Positions 1 to 5,824 of a stretch of 8,080 nt of DNA are shown piece after piece. A program made the translations under genes and the position numbers. This DNA comes from Gammaproteobacteria bacterium (GTDB lineage Bacteria > Pseudomonadota > Gammaproteobacteria > Steroidobacterales > Steroidobacteraceae): NCBI GenBank assembly GCA_003162555.1, contig PMNQ01000081.1, positions 8,883 through 16,962 on the forward strand, in the 5' to 3' direction. The notes beneath the pieces are model-generated. The model worked only from the letters and a program-made list of their open reading frames with translations, did no database searches and was not told the origin of the DNA. The first letter of the stretch is position 1. Each line of letters opens with the position of its first letter.

Positions 1-548
1 TGCTGATCATCATCCTGCCGTTCTGGACTTCCTTCCTGCTGCGGGTCTACGCGCTCGAAGGCATCATCCGCGAGAACGGACTGCTTAACCAGGCGCTGCT
101 GTGGCTGGGGCTTATCCACCAGCCGCTGAAGCTCATGCACACCACCGCCGCGGTCTACGTCGGCATCATTTATTCCTACCTGCCGTTCATGGTATTGCCG
201 CTGTTCGCGACGCTGGAGAAACTCGATCGCACGCTGCTGGAAGCCTCGGCCGACCTGGGCAGCCCACCATGGCGCGCATTCCTCGACGTGACGCTGCCGC
301 TGTCGATGCCCGGCGTAATCGCCGGATCAATGCTGGTGTTCATTCCCGCGATCGGCGAGTTCGTCATTCCCACGCTGCTGGGCGGCGCCGACAACCTGAT
401 GATCGGCCGCGTGCTGTGGGACGAGTTCTTCGGCAACCGCGACTGGCCGGTCGCCTCCGCGGTCGCGGTGGTTTTCCTGGTGTTTCTGGTCGGCCCGATT
501 GCGATCTACCAGCATTATCAAAGCAAGGATCTGGAGGCGCACGCGTGA
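1..548 (+). CDS. potH: Polyamine ABC transporter permease PotH, 5' end cut by window edge
   Basis: This is the C-terminal part (about 181 residues, reading from base 3) of an inner-membrane permease of the putrescine/spermidine ABC importer family. The fragment opens with the PotH-typical LPFWTSFLLRVYA segment. It then has hydrophobic stretches near bases 135-215, 310-390 and 445-515. The cytoplasmic EAA loop that docks on the ATPase is at about 240-330 (EASADLGSPPWRAF, then LPLSMPG). E. coli PotH has about 317 residues, so roughly 135 are missing on the left. The stop TGA at 546-548 overlaps the GTG start of the next permease gene. The usual order potG-potH-potI suggests the ATPase gene is just outside the window. 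PotB of the spermidine system is the nearest alternative; PotH is preferred because the partner proteins resemble PotI and PotF. Confidence 0.94.
   Translation, partial: LIIILPFWTSFLLRVYALEGIIRENGLLNQALLWLGLIHQPLKLMHTTAAVYVGIIYSYLPFMVLPLFATLEKLDRTLLEASADLGSPPWRAFLDVTLPLSMPGVIAGSMLVFIPAIGEFVIPTLLGGADNLMIGRVLWDEFFGNRDWPVASAVAVVFLVFLVGPIAIYQHYQSKDLEAHA
533..537 (+). promoter_or_regulatory. Ribosome binding site of potI
   Basis: GGAGG lies inside the last codons of potH, seven bases before the GTG at 545. It supports the GTG as the potI start and fits translational coupling through the GTGA overlap. An in-frame ATG at 566 has no comparable upstream motif. Confidence 0.7.
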
Positions 549-1375
549 ACGAACGCCCGCCAGCCATGCTGATGACCGTGCTCGCGATCGGCGTGGCGCT
601 GTTGTACATCCCGATGCTGGTCATGATCGGCTATTCGTTCAACGCGTCGTCACTGGTGGGCATCTGGGGCGGTTTCTCCACCCATTGGTACATGCAGCTG
701 ATGCACAACGACCAACTGATGTCGGCCGCGTGGCTGTCGTTGCGCATCGGTTTTGTCGCCGCCACGGCGGCAATGGTGCTGGGCACGCTGGCGGCGATTG
801 CGCTGGTGCGCTTCAAGCGATTTCGCGGCCGCTTTGCCTTGACAGCGATGGTCAACGCGCCGCTGGTGATGCCCGAAATCATTACCGGCATCACGCAGCT
901 GTTGCTGCTGATATCCATGCTGCACCTGTTTGGCTGGCCGCACCGCGGCTTCCTGACCATCGTGCTGGCGCACGTGACCTTCTGCACCGCCTATGTGACG
1001 ATCACGGTGCAATCGCGGCTCGCGAGCGCCGACCGTTCGCTGGAGGAAGCGGCCATGGACCTGGGCTCGGGTCCCGTGCGCGCCTTCATCGATACGACGC
1101 TGCCGATCATCGCCCCGGCGCTGGCCAGCGGCTGGCTGCTGAGCTTCACGCTCTCGCTTGATGACCTGGTGATCTCGAGCTTCGTGTCCGGACCCGGCGC
1201 CAGCACGCTGCCGATGGTGATCTTCTCCAAGGTGAAACTGGGCGTGAGCCCTGACATCAACGCGCTCGCAACCCTGATCATCGCCACAGTCGGTGTGGGC
1301 GTGCTGATCGCCGGCGTGCTGATGCGGCGCGCCGACCAGCAGCGCCTGCGCGATCTGCAGCTCGCCGCGCAGTAG
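545..1375 (+). CDS. potI: Polyamine ABC transporter permease PotI
   Basis: Second inner-membrane permease of the PotFGHI-type importer, 276 residues against about 281 in E. coli PotI. It pairs with PotH to form the channel. Hydrophobic segments lie at about residues 9-30, 64-88, 102-128, 136-156, 190-212 and 238-260. The EAA loop is at about residues 168-195 (EEAAMDLGSGPVRAF, then LPIIAPAL). The family signature FTLSLDDLVISSFVSGPG starts at residue 201 and is followed by TLPMVIFSKVKLGV and INALATL, all close to E. coli PotI as remembered. The start is GTG 545-547, sharing GTGA with the potH stop and preceded by a good ribosome binding site. The open frame extends left to 101, but that part is the potH gene in another frame. 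The gene ends 24 bases from the convergent potF. Confidence 0.96.
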   Translation: MNERPPAMLMTVLAIGVALLYIPMLVMIGYSFNASSLVGIWGGFSTHWYMQLMHNDQLMSAAWLSLRIGFVAATAAMVLGTLAAIALVRFKRFRGRFALTAMVNAPLVMPEIITGITQLLLLISMLHLFGWPHRGFLTIVLAHVTFCTAYVTITVQSRLASADRSLEEAAMDLGSGPVRAFIDTTLPIIAPALASGWLLSFTLSLDDLVISSFVSGPGASTLPMVIFSKVKLGVSPDINALATLIIATVGVGVLIAGVLMRRADQQRLRDLQLAAQ

Positions 1376-1390
1376 TCAGCGCAGTAAGCA
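1367..1390 (+). repeat. Two-copy imperfect 12-base direct repeat at the end of potI
   Basis: GCGCAGTA occurs at 1367-1374 and 1379-1386, each followed by a similar tetramer (GTCA, AGCA). The repeat straddles the potI stop (TAG 1373-1375) and fills much of the short gap to potF. No stem-loop followed by a T run is present here on either strand, so no factor-independent terminator can be called between the convergent genes. The repeat may be a small tandem duplication with no function. Confidence 0.4.
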
Positions 1391-1399
1391 GCACGCGTC

Positions 1400-2494
1400 T
1401 TATTCGCCGGTCTTGACGCGCGTCCACACGCGGGTGCGGATCCGCTGCGTGGTGATCGTCGATTCCTTGCTCGGATAGAGCCGCGCCTCGACCTCGGGCG
1501 TCGGGTACAGATTGTGATCGTTCAATATCTCCGGCCGCACCCAGGCGTTGGCGGCCAGGTTGGCGTTGCCATAGTAAATTTCATTGGTGATGCGCGCGAT
1601 GACCTGCGGATCGAGGATGTAGTTCAGGAACGCGTAGGCCGCTTCCGGATGTGGCGCGCCGACCGGGATCAGGAATGAAGAATAGGTCTGGTTGGCGCCC
1701 TCGGCCGGCACGGTGAATGCCAGCTGCACCGGCGCGCCGGCGGCACGCGCCCTGGCCATCACCGTGGCGTAGTCGGCCGACCAGGACATGGCAATGCACA
1801 CCTCCTTGTTGGCCAGCGCAGTCATGTATTCGATGGAATCGAAGTTGCGTACATAAGGGCGCACCTTCAGCAACAGGCGCTCCGCCGCGGCGTAGTCTTC
1901 GGGCCTGGTTGAGTTGGGATCAAGATGCAGGTACTGCAACGCCAGCGACAGCACGTCCTCGGGTGAGTCGAGGAATGTCACGCCGCAATCGGCGAAGTGC
2001 GCAATGATCTCCGGCTTGAAGATCATGTCCAGGCTCCCCACCGGAGCGTCCGGCATGCGGGCGTGGATCATCTCCACGTTGTAGGCAAAACCGTTGAGGG
2101 CCTGCATGTAGGGCACGCCGTGGCGGTTGCCGGGATCGCTGGGATCGAGCTTGGCCAGGAAGCGTGGATCCAGGTTCTTCCAGTTCGGCAACTTCGTCTT
2201 GTCGAGCGGCAGGTACACACCCGCCTTGATTTCGCGGCCCGAGAAATTCGACGAGGCGCTGACCACGTCGTACCCGGATTCGCCGGCCAGCAGTCTCGCG
2301 TCCATCGTCTCTTCAGCATCGTAGGTGTCGTACACCACTTTGATGCCGGTGCGCTGCTCGAAGCGTTCGATCGTACCGGTGCCGATGAAGTCGGCCCAGT
2401 TGTACAGGAACAGTTCCTTGTCCGCGGCATGAATGCCGCAGGCGCTGGCCGCGAGCAGCAGTACGAGCACGCCGGCGCGAAGGGTGCGGGTCAT
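1400..2494 (-). CDS. potF: Periplasmic polyamine-binding protein, PotF family
   Basis: Solute-binding protein that would capture a polyamine-like cation in the periplasm and deliver it to PotHI. It has 364 residues (E. coli PotF about 370) and aligns with PotF nearly end to end with few gaps: LYNWADFIG at 30, TGIKVVYDTYDAEE at 49, LPNWKNLDP at 102, DCGVTFLDSPED at 169, YYGNAN at 307 and RIRTRVWTRVKTG near the end. A signal peptide spans residues 1 to about 23 (MTRTLR, then a hydrophobic core and GIHA/AD); ASAC at 16-19 makes a lipoprotein site a weaker option. C170 and C233 match the disulfide pair of PotF. W33, D35, S81, W238, D241 and Y308 keep ligand-pocket residues, whereas A34, F36, D180, T270 and S272 replace S38, Y40, E185, F276 and D278 of E. 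coli PotF. The open frame continues upstream to 2626, but the signal peptide fixes the start at ATG 2494. No clear ribosome binding site is seen. It is convergent with potHI rather than in their operon. Confidence 0.93.
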   Translation of the reverse strand: MTRTLRAGVLVLLLAASACGIHAADKELFLYNWADFIGTGTIERFEQRTGIKVVYDTYDAEETMDARLLAGESGYDVVSASSNFSGREIKAGVYLPLDKTKLPNWKNLDPRFLAKLDPSDPGNRHGVPYMQALNGFAYNVEMIHARMPDAPVGSLDMIFKPEIIAHFADCGVTFLDSPEDVLSLALQYLHLDPNSTRPEDYAAAERLLLKVRPYVRNFDSIEYMTALANKEVCIAMSWSADYATVMARARAAGAPVQLAFTVPAEGANQTYSSFLIPVGAPHPEAAYAFLNYILDPQVIARITNEIYYGNANLAANAWVRPEILNDHNLYPTPEVEARLYPSKESTITTQRIRTRVWTRVKTGE

Positions 2495-2514
2495 GCGGAA
2501 TTGAGGCCAGTGCG

Positions 2515-2531
2515 GCGGCGGATTGCGCCGC
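2515..2531. promoter_or_regulatory. GC-rich dyad, candidate operator (left)
   Basis: A perfect six-base inverted repeat, GCGGCG at 2515-2520 and CGCCGC at 2526-2531, is separated by GATTG. It covers the -35 position of the rightward promoter and the expected start site of potF transcription. Placement suggests a regulator site, but dyads of this composition also arise by chance at this GC content. Confidence 0.3.
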
Positions 2532-2535
2532 GACC

Positions 2536-2541
2536 AGTATA
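2536..2541 (-). promoter_or_regulatory. Candidate -10 element for potF
   Basis: Read on the minus strand this is TATACT, one base from the sigma-70 consensus. It would start transcription near 2529 and leave a leader of about 35 bases before the potF ATG at 2494. No good -35 hexamer lies 16-18 bases upstream; the matching position (about 2559-2564) reads TCCCGC. It shares four bases with the plus-strand -10. Confidence 0.4.
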
Positions 2542-2543
2542 AT
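2538..2543 (+). promoter_or_regulatory. -10 element for the amidohydrolase gene
   Basis: An exact TATAAT stands out in GC-rich sequence 50 bases before the ATG at 2593. Transcription would start near 2550, giving a leader of about 43 bases. The -35 position (about 2515-2520) reads GCGGCG, unlike TTGACA, and there is no extended -10 TGN. An in-frame ATG at 2542 lies within this element, which argues against its use as the translation start. Confidence 0.55.
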
Positions 2544-2550
2544 GTGTGGA

Positions 2551-2563
2551 CCCGCTGGGCGGG
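2551..2563. promoter_or_regulatory. GC-rich dyad, candidate operator (right)
   Basis: CCCGC at 2551-2555 and GCGGG at 2559-2563 form a perfect five-base inverted repeat around TGG. It covers the expected start site of the amidohydrolase transcript and the -35 position of the potF promoter, mirroring the left dyad. In the RNA it could also form a small hairpin at the very 5' end. Confidence 0.3.
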
Positions 2564-2578
2564 ATCTGAAAGGAACGC

Positions 2579-2586
2579 GGGGGGGG
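2579..2586 (+). repeat. Run of eight G in the amidohydrolase leader
   Basis: An uninterrupted G8 tract ends six bases before the ATG at 2593 and lies where a ribosome binding site is expected. It may act as a poor purine-rich binding site. A better motif, AAAGGA at about 2569-2574, is too far (18 bases) from the start. Homopolymeric G runs can change length by slippage. Confidence 0.6.
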
Positions 2587-2592
2587 ATTGTA

Positions 2593-4617
2593 ATGCGGCG
2601 AATTGTAACGGCAGGTTCCATTGCACTGGCCGGCCTGTTCCCGGCTTTGTTGTCGCAGGCTGCCAGTACTGCCGTGACTCCCGCCGAGCTGGTGCTGACG
2701 CACGCGCGAATCTACACCGCCGCCAGCCCGGAGTTCGCCGAGGCCATGGCCGTCAGCCAAGGTCAGATCCTTTATGTAGGGGATGCCGCGGGCCTGCGTC
2801 CATATATCGGGCGGCACACGCGGCGGGTCGATGCTGGCGGCCGACTGGTGCTGCCGGGGCTGGTCGATTCGCACATCCATCCGGTCGATATCGTGGAGGG
2901 CGACGATTGCGACCTGCAGAGCGGCGGCCGGACGCTGCGCGTCATAGCCGCTTTTGTGCACGCCTGCGTCGAGCACCACCGGCCTGCGCAGGGGCAGTGG
3001 CTCGACGTCTACGGCTGGAGCGTCTCCAACAACAATGCGCCCGACGCGGACTACCCAACGCTGCGGGTGGCGCTCGACAAGGCCGCGCCCGACAACCCGG
3101 TCTACCTGATGGGCGATGACGGCCACCGCGCCGCGTTCAACAGCTTAGGGCTGGCACTGGCAAAAAACGCCGAGGGCCGCCAGATCGGGCTCAGCGCACG
3201 CACGCTGGCCAGTGATTTTGCAAAGTACCGGCTGCTGGTCGGCGTCGACTCGCGGGGCGAACCCGACGGCGAAGTGAATGAGGACGCCCAGTATCTGCTG
3301 GATCAAAGGCACCTGAACTACACCGAACTGGATGCCGCCCTGGCGCACCCGGAACGCATTCCGCAACTGCTCAATCGCGCCGGTATTACCGCGGTGCTTG
3401 ACGCGGAAACCGCGCCCGAAGGCCTCCCGGTCTACGAGCGAATGCTGGCTTCAGGCCACATGACGATTCGGGCCACACTCGCGCAGTATTTCAATCCGCT
3501 CTACAACCACGACGCCAGCGGCCAGATTGACTATCCCGGCATGGTGGCGCGCGCACTGGCAGTCCGTGCGCGTTACGCGTCGAACCCGCTGCTGCGGGCC
3601 GATTTCGTCAAGATTTTTGCCGACGGGGTTTCCGAAGGCAATCCATTTGCAACGCCACCGACCCTGGGTAATGCGGCGATGCTGCAACCCTACCTGCAGC
3701 CGATCTTCAGCATCGACGCCGCCGGGCATCCGAGCGTGACGGGGTATGTCGATACTGATTCAGAGCTGTGCCGCGAGGTGCGCGCCAAGCCGGAGCAATT
3801 TCAGGACATCGCCGCCTTTAGGCAGGCGCATGGCTTCCATCCCGGTCAATGCCAGGTGTCGGCGGGCAAGCTTACGGACGACCCGCAGGTCATTCGCGAA
3901 ATGGCGCGCCGCATGCACCTGGCCGGATTCAACCTGCACATCCACGTCATCGGCGACCGGGCCGCGCGCGTATCGCTCGATGCGATCGAAGCCGCGCGCG
4001 CTGCGGACGGCAACAGCAGCACGCACGACAGCTTCGCGCACCTGCAGTTCGTGCAGCCGGAGGACCTGGCGCGCGTCGGGCGCGACAAGCTGTATGTGGC
4101 CTTCACCTTCTGGTGGGCCAGTTCTAACATCGACTACGACATGAGCATCGTGCCCTTCCTGCAGCACATGTCCGGCAACAGCTATGAAAGCCGCATGGTG
4201 CCGGGCAGCTACTATTTCGAGAACAGCTATCCGTTCCGTGGCGTGCGTGCGGCTGGCGGCATTGTCGTCGGGTGTTCCGATGCGCCGGTCGGCACGCGCG
4301 ACCCGCAGCCGTTCGTGAACATCGCAACGGCAATGCTGCGGCATGCAACGGGGGATATGCCGCTCAACGCGGCCCAGGCGCTGACAGTGCGCGAAGCGCT
4401 CAACGCATACACGATCGAGGGCGCGCGATTCCTCGGGCGCGAACGCGACTTCGGCTCGCTCGAGGCCGGCAAATCGGCCGATTTCATCATCGTCGATCGC
4501 GACGTGCTGGCCCTGGCGGACGGCGGCAAGGCCGGCGAGATAGCTGACACGCGCGTGCTGGAGACCTGGTTCCGCGGCCAGCGCGTCTACCGCGCCGGTG
4601 AGGCGACGCGCCGCTGA
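2593..4617 (+). CDS. Secreted metal-dependent amidohydrolase, YtcJ/NfdA type
   Basis: Member of the amidohydrolase superfamily (Amidohydro_3 group), whose characterised relatives hydrolyse N-substituted amides such as formamides. It has 674 residues. A Sec signal peptide occupies residues 1 to about 23 (MRR, hydrophobic core, LLSQA), placing it in the periplasm. The metal site is visible in order: LVDSHIHP with H94 and H96, FVKIFADG with K340, FNLHIHVIGDRA with H449 and H451, HLQFVQPEDLAR with H483, and VVGCSDAPVG with D563. The family C-terminal strand GSLEAGKSADFIIVDRD starts at 621. Relatives are usually about 530-560 residues; here about 45 extra residues sit between PYLQ (367) and GKLTDD (425), with C393 and C420. 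ATG 2593 is chosen because it begins the signal peptide and lies after the TATAAT; the open frame starts at 2542. The gene is divergent from potF and overlaps the oxygenase gene tail to tail by 31 bases. The substrate cannot be read from the sequence. Confidence 0.92.
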   Translation: MRRIVTAGSIALAGLFPALLSQAASTAVTPAELVLTHARIYTAASPEFAEAMAVSQGQILYVGDAAGLRPYIGRHTRRVDAGGRLVLPGLVDSHIHPVDIVEGDDCDLQSGGRTLRVIAAFVHACVEHHRPAQGQWLDVYGWSVSNNNAPDADYPTLRVALDKAAPDNPVYLMGDDGHRAAFNSLGLALAKNAEGRQIGLSARTLASDFAKYRLLVGVDSRGEPDGEVNEDAQYLLDQRHLNYTELDAALAHPERIPQLLNRAGITAVLDAETAPEGLPVYERMLASGHMTIRATLAQYFNPLYNHDASGQIDYPGMVARALAVRARYASNPLLRADFVKIFADGVSEGNPFATPPTLGNAAMLQPYLQPIFSIDAAGHPSVTGYVDTDSELCREVRAKPEQFQDIAAFRQAHGFHPGQCQVSAGKLTDDPQVIREMARRMHLAGFNLHIHVIGDRAARVSLDAIEAARAADGNSSTHDSFAHLQFVQPEDLARVGRDKLYVAFTFWWASSNIDYDMSIVPFLQHMSGNSYESRMVPGSYYFENSYPFRGVRAAGGIVVGCSDAPVGTRDPQPFVNIATAMLRHATGDMPLNAAQALTVREALNAYTIEGARFLGRERDFGSLEAGKSADFIIVDRDVLALADGGKAGEIADTRVLETWFRGQRVYRAGEATRR

Positions 4618-5819
4618 AGCGGCGGGCTGATGCCCAGTTCGTCGAGGTACCAGGCCACAAAGCGTGCGGCGTAATCCTCCTGAAGCGAATACGGCCCGGG
4701 TTCGTAATAGCGTGAATTCACGCCCTCCTGATTGCGCTCGATGATCAGCTTGTCCTCGACGCTGGTGACCTGCCAGAGCCAGGTCAGGCGCTCGAGAGAA
4801 TGGTCGCGCCCCTCTACGGAGTCGGCGTGCACCAGCCAGATGACTTCCATGTCGGTGCGGTCCACGCTGCGCGGTATGAAGCGGTAGATCACGCCATGGT
4901 CCGGGTAGGCCAGAAAATCGCTGGTTGGGCCGACATCGAAATAGGTCGAGCTGCCGTCATGCTGCTTGAACTCACCCATCAGCGGTGCGAGCGGCTGGCC
5001 GTCGGGCGATGCGGTGACATGCCCCGCATGCAGCGCGCTGCGCATCACTGAGATGGATTCCTGCCCGGCCCGTGCATTGAGGCCGTATCCGTCCACATCC
5101 TCGATATGAATACCGAGTGCGGCGCTGTGCGCGGCAGCGGTCCGCTCGAGTTCGGCGGTTTGCGTTGCCGGCCGCGCCAACACGTGGCGGCGGGCGAATT
5201 CCGGGTGCGAGGGCTGGCAGTGGTAGCACTCCATGTAATTCTCGACCGCCAGCTTCCAGTTCGCGCGGATCTCGAAACTGGCGCGGTGCGCCACTTTCGC
5301 GCTGGCCCAGCCATGGACGCCCGCGGCGTTGGCGAGCGCGCGCGCCGCGTCGTCGAGCGCCGGCGGCGCGTCCGCGAAGCTGATGAAGATGAGCCCCTCG
5401 AGTACGCGCAGCTGCAGCGCCTTCAGCGAGGAATCCTCGCGCCGGAAGCCCGAGGGCATCTCGCGCGCCGCGCGGAGACGCCCATCCAGTCCGTACGACC
5501 AGGCATGGTAGGGACAGGTGAAGCCGCCGCCGGCGGCGCTGCCGGAGCGTGTCACGCACACGCGCGAACCGCGGTGACGGCAGACGTTCAGCAAGGCGTG
5601 CACTGCGCCGTCGGCCGCGCGGCACAGGATCACCGATTCGCGGCCGAGATCGACCAGGAAGAAATCGCCGGTCGCCGGCACACTGCTGACATGGCCGGCG
5701 CAGAACCAGTGCCGCAGCAGGAGCCGCTCCATGTCCTGCTCGAACAGGGCCGGATCCGTGTAGTACTCGCGCGGCAGCGAGTAACCTGCGCGCGGCGTCT
5801 GCCCTATCACCGCATTCAC
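4587..5819 (-). CDS. Rieske non-heme iron oxygenase alpha subunit, quaternary-ammonium class
   Basis: Oxygenase component of 410 residues that would use electrons from a separate reductase (not in the window) to hydroxylate or N-demethylate a substrate in the cytoplasm. The Rieske [2Fe-2S] ligands are C80 and H82 (NVCRHRGS) and C102 and H105 (TCPYHAWSY). The catalytic domain has NWKLAVENYMECYHC at 187-201, then QPSH, with iron ligands H200 and H205 and probably D356 in SVEDKLIIE. The bridging position three residues before H200 is Glu (E197) rather than the Asp of naphthalene dioxygenase, as in carnitine monooxygenase CntA. The tail RNQEGVNSRYYEPGPYS (362-378) is typical of the glycine betaine (GbcA), stachydrine and carnitine oxygenases. 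Start GTG 5819 lies 5 bases after the receptor stop with no clear ribosome binding site, suggesting coupled translation. Extra residues RSGSAAGGG lengthen the loop between the two cluster motifs. The exact substrate is unknown. Confidence 0.93.
   Translation of the reverse strand: MNAVIGQTPRAGYSLPREYYTDPALFEQDMERLLLRHWFCAGHVSSVPATGDFFLVDLGRESVILCRAADGAVHALLNVCRHRGSRVCVTRSGSAAGGGFTCPYHAWSYGLDGRLRAAREMPSGFRREDSSLKALQLRVLEGLIFISFADAPPALDDAARALANAAGVHGWASAKVAHRASFEIRANWKLAVENYMECYHCQPSHPEFARRHVLARPATQTAELERTAAAHSAALGIHIEDVDGYGLNARAGQESISVMRSALHAGHVTASPDGQPLAPLMGEFKQHDGSSTYFDVGPTSDFLAYPDHGVIYRFIPRSVDRTDMEVIWLVHADSVEGRDHSLERLTWLWQVTSVEDKLIIERNQEGVNSRYYEPGPYSLQEDYAARFVAWYLDELGISPPLQRRVASPAR
4609..4624. 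terminator. Stem-loop at the convergent gene ends, possible weak terminator
   Basis: CGCCGC at 4609-4614 pairs perfectly with GCGGCG at 4619-4624 around the loop TGAA, which contains the amidohydrolase stop codon. The stem can form in either transcript. Neither side is followed by a T run, so it is not a standard factor-independent terminator. It may slow polymerase or protect the 3' end, or may simply be a coding-sequence coincidence. Confidence 0.3.
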
Positions 5820-5824
5820 GGCCG

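Noticed and set aside
16..19. Idea that the amidohydrolase or PotF is Tat-exported or that PotF is a lipoprotein
   Set aside because: The MRR of the amidohydrolase lacks the S-R-R-x-F-L-K context. PotF has ASAC at residues 16-19 (the numbers here are residues), but Ala instead of Leu at -3 makes it a poor lipobox, and GIHA/AD is a better signal peptidase I site.
101..544. Leftward extension of the potI reading frame by about 148 codons
   Set aside because: This stretch is the potH gene in another frame; the translation is Arg/His-rich with no family resemblance, and the GTG at 545 with its ribosome binding site starts at the expected PotI N-terminus.
1376..1399. Possible bidirectional terminator between potI and potF
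   Set aside because: No stem of useful length and no T run on either strand; only a short direct repeat is present.
2542..2592. Earlier ATG start for the amidohydrolase
   Set aside because: The ATG lies within the TATAAT element and would add 17 residues before a well-formed signal peptide.
2495..2626. Upstream extension of the potF reading frame
   Set aside because: It would precede a clear signal peptide and run across the divergent promoter region into the amidohydrolase signal-peptide codons.
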